This document shows, piece by piece, positions 16,299 to 25,200 of a DNA stretch of 41,743 nt (its first letter is position 1; every line of letters starts with the position of its first letter). The notes under the pieces are model-generated. The model was not told the origin of the DNA. It saw only the letters and a list, made by a program, of their open reading frames with translations, and searched no databases. Both the position numbers and the translations under genes were made by a program. The stretch comes from JAUNQW01 sp043424615 (lineage in GTDB: Bacteria; Bacillota; Bacilli; Lactobacillales; Carnobacteriaceae_A), in NCBI GenBank assembly GCA_043424615.1, contig JBHWOX010000056.1, forward strand, positions 1-41,743. Direction: 5' to 3'.

Positions 16299-17798
16299 TT
16301 AATATTTTTTACTCATCTGTTTTTCATAGAGGTTAAGACACTGGGTAAGGGTAAAGGTTAAAAACAAGTATACCAGCATAGAAATGATTAAAGGTTCAAC
16401 CCCCTTATAAGACAGAGAGGTCACATTACGGGTTTGGAAGGTTAATTCTGCCACCCCAATGGTCGATACAATAGAAGATTCTTTAATCAGGGTGACGAAT
16501 TCATTCCCTAAAGCTGGCCAAATCGAGCGCAAGGATTGGGGGAAGACAATCTCTTTCATGGTGGTCCAGTAATTTAAGCCCAAAGCTCGACCTGCTTCAC
16601 TCTGCCCCTTATTTACCGCATTGATTCCACCACGAATAATTTCACAAACATAAGCCCCTGAGTTTAAGGATACGGCAACTAAACCAGACGTTAAAGTGGA
16701 CCAATCAAAAACCGAAGCCAAACCGATATAAATAAACAGAACTTGAATCATGAGTGGCGTCCCACGTACGACTTCCACATACAGTCGACCTAGAAAGGCG
16801 ATAAGGGGCTGGCCAGAGATACGCATGAGGGCTAATAACGACCCTAAAATGACCCCCACTAAGATAGAAACAAAGGAAATCAGGAGGGTGGTTTTAATGC
16901 CATCCCAGAAATAAGGCCAATACTGCCAGATACTATCTCCTTGATTGGATGAAATAATGTGATAAGCCTCTTCTAAATATTGGTCGTATAAACCATCCGC
17001 TTGAACTTGATCAATACTTTGATTGATAGCCGCCTGCAATTGACTTTCCCCTTCAGGTATACCCACGGCCTTTTCAGCTCCAGAGCCCTCCACATTTAAT
17101 TCGGAAGGAATGACAGCGAGGTCTTTATTTTCAGCTTCAAAGGCTTTGGCGACTGCATCATCTGCTAAAAAGCCATCAATATTTCCAGCTTGTAAGGCTG
17201 CCACTAAGTCACCTGATTTTTTCATGACGACGATTTCGGCATCTTCAGGAAACATTTGGCGAATGAGGGTCTCTTGGACGGTATTCTCTTGTACACCGAC
17301 GGCTAACTTTTGGTCTATAAAGTCCTGGTAGTTACTAAGTTTGTCAGCATCTTCTGCTCGAATACTAAAGGATTGCTGGTCCGTGTGGTAGGCCTTGGAA
17401 AAATCGATGGACTGGTCTCTTTCTTCTGTATAACTTAAACCAGAAATAATCATATCGATTTGCCCGGCTTCCATGGAGGTGATTAAGTTGGGAAACTCCA
17501 TGTCGACAATTTCTAATTCAACCCCTAAATCCTCAGCGATTTTCTCGCCAAGAAAAATATCAGAACCGGTGACTTGGTTTTCGCCTCCTTCATTTACGAT
17601 AAATTCAAAGGGAGCATAACCTGAAGCCACTCCCATACGGATGACTCCCCGGTCTTTGATTTCACCCAACAAGCCCTGAGAGTCTGCGGTCGACTCCTCG
17701 GCCTTAACAACTAGGGAAAAAATGGGGCTCACCAGCAACAGACTCGCTAAGAACCACAGCATTGATTTTTTTATAAATTGTTTTTGTGCTTTCATCAT
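16299..17798 (-). CDS. Amino-acid ABC transporter, fused binding protein and permease (2)
   Basis: A 499-aa relative of the other fused transporter in this window, with the same plan: signal sequence (1-33), solute-binding domain (about 40-285) and permease domain (about 300-495). Visible family marks are GVASGYAPFEF, IDMIISGLSYTEERDQSIDFS and the EAA loop SEAGRALGLNYWTTMKEIVFPQSLRSIWP. The C-terminal permease halves are nearly colinear between the two proteins, while the binding domains differ more, so they probably take up different ligands. First gene of the unit with argH and argG, which suggests citrulline, arginine or aspartate as cargo. No ATPase gene is present. Start ATG at 17798 follows GAGGGAG. 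Confidence 0.88.
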   Translation of the reverse strand: MMKAQKQFIKKSMLWFLASLLLVSPIFSLVVKAEESTADSQGLLGEIKDRGVIRMGVASGYAPFEFIVNEGGENQVTGSDIFLGEKIAEDLGVELEIVDMEFPNLITSMEAGQIDMIISGLSYTEERDQSIDFSKAYHTDQQSFSIRAEDADKLSNYQDFIDQKLAVGVQENTVQETLIRQMFPEDAEIVVMKKSGDLVAALQAGNIDGFLADDAVAKAFEAENKDLAVIPSELNVEGSGAEKAVGIPEGESQLQAAINQSIDQVQADGLYDQYLEEAYHIISSNQGDSIWQYWPYFWDGIKTTLLISFVSILVGVILGSLLALMRISGQPLIAFLGRLYVEVVRGTPLMIQVLFIYIGLASVFDWSTLTSGLVAVSLNSGAYVCEIIRGGINAVNKGQSEAGRALGLNYWTTMKEIVFPQSLRSIWPALGNEFVTLIKESSIVSTIGVAELTFQTRNVTSLSYKGVEPLIISMLVYLFLTFTLTQCLNLYEKQMSKKY

Positions 17799-17827
17799 CT
17801 CTTCAACTCCCTCATTAGTGTAAAACG

Positions 17828-17856
17828 ATTATACTTAATAAGGTATTTTTATGCAA
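17828..17856 (-). promoter_or_regulatory. Promoter of the transporter-argHG unit
   Basis: TTGCAT (17851-17856) and a perfect TATAAT (17828-17833) with a 17-base spacer. The stretch TTGCATAAAAATAC over the -35 looks partly like an arginine-repressor half-site. Confidence 0.78.
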
Positions 17857-17990
17857 GTATTTTTTAATTATTTGAATAACTTTAGTATAATAATGTTTGA
17901 AAAGCCCTGATTGTCGCCCCCTACCTTTTCTTGATTTAAAGGGTTATAATGGCTGTGTCATACTAAATTCTATGTGAAAGAGGAAGTTCG

Positions 17991-19010
17991 ATGAATAAAA
18001 AAGAGCGGCTCATGGCTATCCTAGTTAGTATATTACTTATTGTCTTGCTGATGGTTCTTGCGCTCACTTTTAACCAGCAATCGAAGCAAAATATACAGGC
18101 CCAGAACAGCCAGCAAGCCGAAGAAAAGCAGGAAGAAACGGCAGCCCAACCCCTGACCTTAGAAGAATGGGCCAAAAAAGAAAATATAAAAGAAGCGGAT
18201 ATGATATTAGATGACTTAGAAGACCTATCAGCTGAAGAAATTATTAGACACTATCAAGAAGAGCTACAAATCCCAGACAACTATTATGCCGTCACTTATC
18301 AAAATCTTCAGTCCGATGACACTTTCAACCACCGGCAAGATGATTATTTTGTAGCTGCTTCCACAACTAAAGTGATACTGGCTATGATTTTTATGGACTT
18401 GGTTGACCAAGGCGAATTGGATATGGATTCAGCCATTCCCTATGTTTCTTCCTGCTATCAGGATGGCAATGGTCAGATCACAGCTGATGTCGCCGGTGGG
18501 CAGAGCCATCCGACATACACTTTGGATTATACGATGAAAGAAATGATCGTTTCTTCTGATAACACCGCCACCCTGATGCTTCGGCTCTTTTACAGAAACA
18601 ACTATGGCTCCTTAGAAGAAGCCTTTCAAAAAGTATTAGGGTTGGATGAAAGCCAATACTCCCAACATGATATTTATTATAATAATTGCTCCACCCATAT
18701 CCTCCAGCAGGCTTTGAAAATTTGCTTGCAAGAAGAAAGATATGATACCGTTCTTTTCTTGATGAAAAATTCAGACCAGCCTTTCGACTTGTCGACCTAT
18801 CTCAATGTTCCCATGCACGCTAAATATGGCAGTCTGTTTGAAAATCAACATGATGCGGGCATCTTTTTTTGGCAAGACCAGCCCCAATACATTTTAATTT
18901 TTATGACCCAATATTTAACTGAGGAACAAGCCAACCAATTTATGGGAGGCAGCAATTTCCAATTAGCGGTTCAAGCGGCCTATAAAGATTACCTAAAAGA
19001 CTTCGAATAA
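17991..19010 (+). CDS. Membrane-anchored serine hydrolase of the class A beta-lactamase fold
   Basis: A 339-aa protein with an N-terminal membrane anchor (about 8-26), a Gln/Glu-rich linker to residue 60, and an extracellular penicilloyl-hydrolase-like domain. The catalytic motif is S124-T-T-K127 and the second motif S189-D-N191. Where KTG is expected there is K278-Y-G280. I do not see a convincing omega-loop Glu166 equivalent, so resistance to beta-lactams is unlikely. A peptidoglycan-related or unknown esterase/peptidase role is more plausible. ATG at 17991 follows GAGGAAG. TATAAT occurs at 17886 and 17945, but neither has a good -35. It converges with znuA on a shared terminator. Confidence 0.78.
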   Translation: MNKKERLMAILVSILLIVLLMVLALTFNQQSKQNIQAQNSQQAEEKQEETAAQPLTLEEWAKKENIKEADMILDDLEDLSAEEIIRHYQEELQIPDNYYAVTYQNLQSDDTFNHRQDDYFVAASTTKVILAMIFMDLVDQGELDMDSAIPYVSSCYQDGNGQITADVAGGQSHPTYTLDYTMKEMIVSSDNTATLMLRLFYRNNYGSLEEAFQKVLGLDESQYSQHDIYYNNCSTHILQQALKICLQEERYDTVLFLMKNSDQPFDLSTYLNVPMHAKYGSLFENQHDAGIFFWQDQPQYILIFMTQYLTEEQANQFMGGSNFQLAVQAAYKDYLKDFE

Positions 19011-19053
19011 AAAATCAGATTATTCTTAATCGCTGGCTTATATAGTTAAATGA

Positions 19054-19086
19054 CAAAAAAACATGCGCTTTCACGCATGTTTTTTA
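19054..19086. terminator. Bidirectional terminator between the serine hydrolase and znuA
   Basis: AAAAAAACATGCG / CGCATGTTTTTT stem with a short CTTTCA-type loop, A-run on the left and T-run on the right. It sits between two converging genes. Confidence 0.9.
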
Positions 19087-19089
19087 TAT

Positions 19090-20304
19090 TTATTTCACGG
19101 CCTGGCTCAAAGCTTCTAAATTATTAGTCATCAACTGGATATAACCTTCTCCATTAGCGAGGGAATCATCTTCAACGTATTCCATTGAATATAAGAGAGC
19201 CGTTTCAACTCCAGCTTCCTTGGCCACTGTTTCAGCTAAATCTGAATTTTCAGTCGAGTTATAGAAAACATAAGGGATGTTATGGTCTTTAATAAGATCG
19301 ACCACTTCTGCCATCCGTTGGGCAGAAGCTTCTGTTTCAGATGACAAACCGGCTAAGGATTCTTGCTGTAGATTGTAACGATGAGCTAAGTAACCAAAAG
19401 CCGCGTGTTGGGTGATAAAAATATTATTTTCTGTATCTGTTAAAGCAGCATCATAATCAGCTGATAGCTGCTCTAGTTTTTCAATAAAAGCCTCCGCATT
19501 CGCACGATAATCCTTTTCATGATCAGGATCAAGCTCAACTAAGCTGTCAGTAATAGCTTGAACTTGTTTGATAGCATTGTGGGGGTCTAACCAAGTATGG
19601 GGGTCAACAGCATGGCTGTGGTCATGACCTTCGCCTCCGTGATCATGGCTGTGGCCTTCTTCTCCTTCTCCATGCTCATGGTCGTGCCCATCACCTTCAT
19701 GATCATGAGTATGACCGTCTTCTCCTTCTCCATGTTCGTGGTCGTGGCCATCGCCTTCATGATCATGAGTATGACCGTCTTCTCCTTCTCCATGTTCGTG
19801 GTCGTGGCCATCGCCTTCATGATCATGGCTGTGGCCTTCCTCTCCTTCTGCATGTTCGTGGTCGTGGCCATCGCCTTCATGATCATGGCCATCTTCTTCT
19901 GCATTATCTAATAAGTCTATGGCTGAATCAGCCTCAATAACGGATAAGCTAGACTGGTCTACATTTTCTAATAAGGCTGGAACAAAGGTTTCCATTTCAG
20001 GATTAGCGTAAACAAAAGCATCGCTTTCTTGTAATTTTGCAATATCCTGAGCAGAAGGTTCGTATCCATGTACATCAGCTGTTTGAACCATCAAGGAAAC
20101 ATCAGCTAAGTCTCCAGTAATTTCTTTAGTGAAGGCATACATAGGATAGAAAGTGGTCATCACTTGTAATTTATCAGCCTGTTCTGTCGTTTGACTATTG
20201 CTAGTGTCAGAAGGAGAATCTGCTGATTCGCTAGATCCTCCACCCTGACAACCCGCAATAAGGAATGTCAATAAAGTCAAAAGTAAAAATATATTCTTTT
20301 TCAA
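19090..20304 (-). CDS. znuA: Zinc ABC transporter substrate-binding lipoprotein (ZnuA/AdcA type)
   Basis: Captures Zn(II) outside the membrane and delivers it to a ZnuBC/AdcBC permease. A lipoprotein signal ends LIAGC (Cys19). The cluster A-I metal-binding fold is recognisable from MTTFYPMYAFTKEITGD, VHGYEPSAQDI, VDPHTWLDPHNA, QHAAFGYLAHRY and FYNSTENSDLAETVAKEAG. Between the first and second metal-binding segments lies a very long His/Asp/Glu loop made of 20-residue repeats. The start codon is TTG at 20304, fixed by GGAGG 8 bases upstream. No permease or ATPase gene is adjacent, so this is an orphan binding protein. A Zur-like box sits in the promoter. Confidence 0.92.
   Translation of the reverse strand: MKKNIFLLLTLLTFLIAGCQGGGSSESADSPSDTSNSQTTEQADKLQVMTTFYPMYAFTKEITGDLADVSLMVQTADVHGYEPSAQDIAKLQESDAFVYANPEMETFVPALLENVDQSSLSVIEADSAIDLLDNAEEDGHDHEGDGHDHEHAEGEEGHSHDHEGDGHDHEHGEGEDGHTHDHEGDGHDHEHGEGEDGHTHDHEGDGHDHEHGEGEEGHSHDHGGEGHDHSHAVDPHTWLDPHNAIKQVQAITDSLVELDPDHEKDYRANAEAFIEKLEQLSADYDAALTDTENNIFITQHAAFGYLAHRYNLQQESLAGLSSETEASAQRMAEVVDLIKDHNIPYVFYNSTENSDLAETVAKEAGVETALLYSMEYVEDDSLANGEGYIQLMTNNLEALSQAVK
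19621..19890 (-). repeat. 60-bp tandem repeat coding the His-rich loop of ZnuA
   Basis: About 4.5 copies of a 60-base unit in phase with the znuA frame. Each copy codes for a 20-residue unit of the form DHEGDGHDHEHGEGEDGHTH. The two central copies are almost identical in DNA, so the array is likely to vary in copy number between strains. No non-coding role is needed to explain it. Confidence 0.93.
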
Positions 20305-20325
20305 TCTTAGGTCCTCCTTTTAGCT

Positions 20326-20346
20326 AAATCGTAGTCATTACGATTT
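20326..20346. promoter_or_regulatory. Zur-like operator
   Basis: A 21-base near-palindrome with outer arms AAATCGTA and TACGATTT. This matches the Bacillus Zur box type as I recall it (AAATCGTAATNATTACGATTT) with one or two changes. It lies just downstream of the -10, so bound zinc repressor would block znuA transcription when zinc is ample. Confidence 0.78.
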
Positions 20347-20356
20347 ATACTTGTTT

Positions 20357-20385
20357 AGTATAAAGACCATCTTACAGCTTGTCAA
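20357..20385 (-). promoter_or_regulatory. znuA promoter
   Basis: Consensus TTGACA (20380-20385), a 17-base spacer and TATACT (20357-20362). A strong promoter that would need the Zur-like box downstream to keep it quiet. Confidence 0.82.
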
Positions 20386-20420
20386 CATAAATATTTGCTT
20401 TTAATTTAAGCAAATCATTT

Positions 20421-20449
20421 CATTAATCGCCTTCCTTCAGCTATACTGA
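20421..20449 (+). promoter_or_regulatory. Promoter of the thioredoxin-fold gene
   Basis: TTCATT (20421-20426), 17 bases, TATACT (20444-20449), followed by AAAGGAGAG and the start codon at 20473. The -35 is weak. Confidence 0.5.
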
Positions 20450-20472
20450 ATAAAATTAAAGGAGAGATTAAA

Positions 20473-20835
20473 ATGCCAAGTAGCGAAAATTTTAAAGTCA
20501 AAGCTCAAGATTTCGTTGAAGTTAGTCCAGAAGAAGCTAACCGTTTAATTGAGCAGCAAGCTGGAAATATTGTAACGGTGATGCGCGAGACTTGTCCTTT
20601 TTGCCGTAAATTTATCAATAAAATTCATAAATTGGGTCAAAAACATGACTTGGTCATTAACTATCTAGATTCTGAGGGAGAAGACCAAGAAGGCATTAGC
20701 CAATTTAGAGAAAAATACGACTTACCAACCGTACCAGCGGTCGTATATTCATCTGAAACCGCTGGAACCGTCACACGCTGTGACAGCTCTCTTTCTGTAG
20801 AAGACATGGAAGATTTATTCGAAATTGAAGACTAA
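20473..20835 (+). CDS. Thioredoxin-fold protein with a CPFC active site
   Basis: A small cytoplasmic-looking protein (120 aa, no signal peptide) with a redox motif C41-P-F-C44 and the cis-proline segment TVPAVVY (P88). This is the arrangement of PedC/thioredoxin-like proteins, some of which are annotated as bacteriocin transport accessory proteins. I see no bacteriocin gene, so that name is not justified here. A general thiol-disulfide role is likely; partner unknown. ATG at 20473 follows AAAGGAGAG. Ends at its own terminator. Confidence 0.82.
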   Translation: MPSSENFKVKAQDFVEVSPEEANRLIEQQAGNIVTVMRETCPFCRKFINKIHKLGQKHDLVINYLDSEGEDQEGISQFREKYDLPTVPAVVYSSETAGTVTRCDSSLSVEDMEDLFEIED

Positions 20836-20886
20836 TATGTCTCTCAACGAATTCTCTTAAATTAAATACATCATAGGTTATAATAA

Positions 20887-20918
20887 AAGAAGCCGGAAAG
20901 TTTTTTCGGCTTCTTTTA
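20887..20918 (+). terminator. Terminator after the thioredoxin-fold gene
   Basis: AAGAAGCCG / CGGCTTCTT, 9-bp stem with an 11-base loop and TTTAGATTT after it. It also lies 24 bases ahead of the next start codon, but nothing suggests a regulated attenuator. Confidence 0.72.
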
Positions 20919-20941
20919 GATTTAAATTAGGAGGAAAAACA

Positions 20942-22198
20942 ATGTCTAAAAAATTTTATAATGCAAACATCTATGGCCATCCTGACGCTTGCGAATTATT
21001 GGTTGAAGAAGGGCGTTTTAAAAAAATTGGGCAAAATTTAGGTCCAGCTGATGAAGAAATTGACTTGGCTGGTCTTTTAGTCCTCCCTCCCTATGTTGAT
21101 GCCCACCTCCACCTGGATTATTATATGACCGGTCAGACTGACCAAGTAAAAAATTCATCCGGCACTTTGTTTGAAGCCATCGATATCTGGAATGACTTCA
21201 AAAAAGGAACATCCAAAGAAGAATTCAAAGAACGGATGAAACAGGCCGTTTACGATGTCATGTCCTACGGAACTCAGTACATCCGCGCCCAAACCGACTG
21301 TACGGATCCCGAATTGAAAGGAATCAAAGCCGCTTTAGAAGTTCGAGATGAACTAAAAGATAAGGTGACCATCCAAGTGGTAGCTTTCCCCCAAAACGGT
21401 ATGTATTCCTATGAAGAAGACGGCAAGACCGGTTTAGCATTGGTTGAAGAAGCCTTGAAATTAGGGGCTGACTGTGTCGGAGGAATCCCCCATAACGAAT
21501 GGTCGCGGGAAATCGGCGAACAAGCCATCCATGATATTGTTGATTTGGCTGTTAAATATGACAAGCTGATTGATGTCCACTGTGACGAAACCGATGATAC
21601 CCAAGCTCGTTTTGTCGAAGTTTTAAATGCCGAAGCCATGAAAGCTGGCATCAGCCGTTCCACTACTGCTAGCCACACCTGCTCTTTTGGGTCTGCCGAT
21701 GACGCCTATGCCTTCCGCATGATAGGCTTATTTAGACAATCGAAAATGAATTTTGTCGCTTGCCCAACCGAAAATGTTTTCCTCCAAGGCCGGCAGGATA
21801 CTTATCCTCAACGTCGCGGATTAACCCGGGTCAAAGACTTTGTCCGCCACGATATCAACGTCGCCTTTGGTCAAGACTCTATTGTGGATCTCTGGTATCC
21901 AGCAGGAAATGGTAACCTGATGAATATTTTAGACCACGGGATTCATCTCAGCCAATTAATGTCCGAAGACGATTTTGACCATAATTTTGACTTAATTACC
22001 TATAATGGAGCCAAATTGATGGAAATAGAGGAGGACTATGGTTTAGATGAAGGCAAGGAGGCTAACTTTATCGTCCTCAATGCCGCCACTCCCTTTGAAG
22101 CCATAAGAAATCGAGTCGAATGTCTCGCTTCTGTTCGACATGGCGACTATCTCTTTAAAAAAGCTCGCCCATCTTATGATATCGACCTCCAACTCTAA
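20942..22198 (+). CDS. Cytosine-deaminase-like amidohydrolase (CodA family)
   Basis: A metal-dependent hydrolase of 418 aa whose residues align one-for-one with E. coli CodA, from memory, with an offset of about one. Metal ligands are H55 and H57 (DAHLHLDY), H213 (VHCDE, with E216), H245 (ASHT) and D312. Substrate-side residues are Q151 and W318. Two pocket positions differ: IPHNEW replaces IPHFEF, and S313 replaces D314. Pyrimidine or related ring deamination is therefore expected, but the exact substrate may not be cytosine. No permease (codB) is adjacent. The start ATG follows TTAGGAGGA. TATAAT at 20879-20884 could be a -10 but would sit before the upstream gene's terminator. Confidence 0.85.
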   Translation: MSKKFYNANIYGHPDACELLVEEGRFKKIGQNLGPADEEIDLAGLLVLPPYVDAHLHLDYYMTGQTDQVKNSSGTLFEAIDIWNDFKKGTSKEEFKERMKQAVYDVMSYGTQYIRAQTDCTDPELKGIKAALEVRDELKDKVTIQVVAFPQNGMYSYEEDGKTGLALVEEALKLGADCVGGIPHNEWSREIGEQAIHDIVDLAVKYDKLIDVHCDETDDTQARFVEVLNAEAMKAGISRSTTASHTCSFGSADDAYAFRMIGLFRQSKMNFVACPTENVFLQGRQDTYPQRRGLTRVKDFVRHDINVAFGQDSIVDLWYPAGNGNLMNILDHGIHLSQLMSEDDFDHNFDLITYNGAKLMEIEEDYGLDEGKEANFIVLNAATPFEAIRNRVECLASVRHGDYLFKKARPSYDIDLQL

Positions 22199-22217
22199 GC
22201 AAGCCAGAATAAAATAC

Positions 22218-22279
22218 TAAAAACCCTCTAACAGGCAGAAACTTGCTCGCAGCGAACCCTGCCCTTAGAGGGTTTTTAA
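22218..22279. terminator. Bidirectional terminator between the deaminase gene and sbcC
   Basis: Long stem AAAACCCTCTAA ... TTAGAGGGTTTT, extended inwards by CAGGCAG / CTGCC, with a 20-base loop. A-run and T-run flank it, and the genes converge here. Confidence 0.85.
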
Positions 22280-22292
22280 CTTTTTTCATTGA

Positions 22293-25200
22293 TTAAGATA
22301 ATTGTTTAAGATAACTTCCTTCTTTGGTTTTCTCCACTTGTATTTGTTGGGGGATGACTTGTTTTAAAGCTGACACATGAGAGATGAGACCAATCATCCG
22401 CCCTCCTTCTTGGATCACTTTCAAAGCATCCAAGGCTTGATTGATGGAGGTTTGGTCAAGAGTTCCGAAACCTTCATCGATAAATAAGGCTTCCATCCGG
22501 TCCCCCGCTGACCGTTCTTGGATAACCTGGCTCATCGCAATGGCCAGGGACAGGGAGGCTTTAAATTTTTCCCCGCCGGATAAGGCAGTAGCCGGACGAA
22601 CGGACTGGCTATAACGGTCTAAAACAGAAATATCTAAGCCCTTGTGCCCCTGTCTGTTATCCGATTCTTCTAAACGAATCAATTGAAATTGCTGGTCTGT
22701 CAATTGGTCCAAGAGCTGGTTGGCCACTTGCAAAATCTCATCCAAATAAATCCCTAAGACATAGCGTTCAAAAGAAACATTGGCTGTTTCAGCTGCTTTT
22801 CCATTAGCAGTCGATGCCAAATCATAAGACAGGCGGTAATCACGGTCCAAGTCTTTCAACAAACGAGCTTTTTCCTGAATGAGCTGGTGGACATCTTCTT
22901 GCTTGGCTTGGCGAAGGCGCAAATCAGTCAAGGCCTTGGCTATCTCTTCGTCTCTTTGCCTAGTCTGCTGAAGCTGTTGCTGGCTTTGATTTAAGTAAGA
23001 GCTGGCCTCAGCTTGAACGTCTTCACTTAAGGTCACTGAGCGTAAAGCATGGCTGTTAATGAGACGTTTGTCTTGATAACTGCTCACCTGCTCTTGCAAA
23101 CCTTGCCTTTGATCCTCTGATAATAATTGTTCATCAAAAGCTGCATCCAATGGACTCTCTTCTAAGGCGGTTTCATAGGTCTCTTGGGCTTTTTCTACTT
23201 GCAAACGCCCCTCTTTCAGATGCTTAGCTTGGACAGTTAGCCGGCTGGATAAACTTTGAATATCGGCTTTTAATTGCTGCAAACGGTCGCGCTCATCATA
23301 ATAATCCTGGTTGGTTTTTTCGATATGACTAGCCAAGTCTTTGATTTGATCTTGCAGCTGGGCTAAGTCAAGCTCTTGGTCATCTGTTACCATTTGCCTT
23401 AATTCTTCCTGCCATTCCTCCATATGTTTTAGATTTTCATCCCAGATGGTTTGAGCTCTTTCTCTTTCTTTTTCCAATTGGTGCACACTGACTTGTAGGC
23501 TTTGCCGTTCATCTTCAACACTTGCTTGTTGGTCGAGTCTTTCTTGACAGACTTCTATTGCTGCTTGGAGCTCTTCCTTTTTATCAAGGGCTTGCTTCCA
23601 ATGGTCTTGTTGTTCTAACTTGAAATCATCGAGCTCTTCAGCCTGGACTCCCATCGCTTCCAAAAGTTGATGGCTTTGGTCGTGGAGCTGCTGACTACTT
23701 TGCTTCAAAGATTGAACGTGGAGCTGGCTCTCTTGATAGTTTCTTTCTAGTTCCTCTAAGCTCTCTTGGTCCACGCTCTTATCACCAACTTGCGCCGGTT
23801 GGGGGTGGTCCAAAGAGCCACAAACCGGGCAAGGCTGGTCTTCATCCAAGTCTTTGGCCAAGAGCCCAGCCATATTCATATGAAAGTGAACACGGGCATG
23901 GTGGTAAGTTTTTGCCTGCTGATCTTGAGCGTGTTCGGCTTGCTCTAATTCTTCTTGCAAGCTTTTAAATTCGCTTACTAGCCCTTCATAGCGTTCAAGC
24001 TGGTAGGCTTGATCTTCGTAAGAGTGGAGGTCTTCTTTTAAGCTCTGCCATTTTTCCATTAATTCTTCTTGCTTCATTTTGGCGTCAGCTATGTCCGCTA
24101 ATTCTTTTAAGCATCTCTGCTCTTGCTCCCTTTGCTGCTTCTCTTTTTCTTCTAAGCTTTCAATCTTATCTTTTAGCTGCTGATTGTCATCTTCATAGTG
24201 TTGGTATTTGCTAAGAATGGCCTGCTGCTGTTGGAGTTTTCTTTCTTTTTCCTGCCAAGCTTGTAGCTGTTGGCGATCCGCGTCCAAAGCATTAAAAAGC
24301 TGAACTAAATCTTGGTAGGCCTCCTGCTTTTCTGCTAATTCTTTTTCTTTACCATCTAACAGCTGGCAGTCATGGTCATATTCTTTTTGCTGGCCATCAT
24401 ATTTTTCCTTCAATTGTTGGTAGCCTTCCTTTTTCAGCCTTAAATCTTGCGCCAATTGGTGGTTTTCCAGCTGGGTCTTCCATAAACGAACCTGCTCTAT
24501 TTTTTTATCTAAAGCAGCCTTTTCTTCTTTTAGCTGCAAATAGTCTTCCACTTGTTGGATGAAAGCCTTCAATTCTTCTTCTTCATTTTTCTGAGTGGAC
24601 GCTTCTTCTTCCAAAGCTGATAGCTCTCGCCGGTTTTTAGTCATGTCTTCTTCCAACTTGCTGAGAACCTGATCCAAATCCCTATCTTCTTGATCAAGAT
24701 CCAAGTCCTCATCCCTATCCCCATCCATATACTCAAAACTTTGCTTAATTTGATTTTTTAAGGCCTGGTAATCTGCCTCGATCTGTCTAACGCGACCATC
24801 CAAATGCTTTTGAAAGGACTCAAAAAGATGGGTATGAAAAATAGAACGGAAAATTTCTTCTTTTTCCGAAGATTTTGATATTAAAAATTGTTCAAATTGA
24901 CCTTGGGGAAGAAGGACGATCTGATTAAACTGACTATGGCTGAGTCCCAAAAGACCCTCTATATAGTGATTGACTTGAGTATTATTGGATAAGTCAGTGA
25001 GTAGCCGGCCATCTTTCTCCAGCTGAACTTTTTTGCTGGCAGTCACACTGCCTCGGCTGGGATGGTATTTTTGTTGTTCCGGACGGCGGTAAATACTGTA
25101 GTGATGGCTCAGATGGCTGAATTCGAATTGGACAAAACACTGCTGGTGGCTATTAGCAAAGTCTGATTTAATATGGCTATCCTTAGACCCATCTGCTTTT

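Noticed and set aside
17991..19010. Beta-lactamase resistance gene
   Set aside because: KTG is replaced by KYG and the omega-loop Glu is not evident. The domain is common in non-resistance serine hydrolases.
19621..19890. Regular repeats as a CRISPR array
   Set aside because: Units are contiguous, in frame with znuA and have no unique spacers.
19597..19911. Open frames on both strands across the His-rich repeat
   Set aside because: They are Met/Ile/Val-rich or Lys/Met-rich shadows of the znuA repeat, with no ribosome site and periodic composition.
20473..20835. Bacteriocin accessory function for the CPFC protein
   Set aside because: No bacteriocin precursor, immunity or ABC-peptidase gene is near; only the general thioredoxin fold is supported.
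20887..20918. Riboswitch or attenuator for the deaminase gene
   Set aside because: A simple hairpin with T-run right after the upstream gene; no conserved aptamer sequence seen and no good promoter before it.
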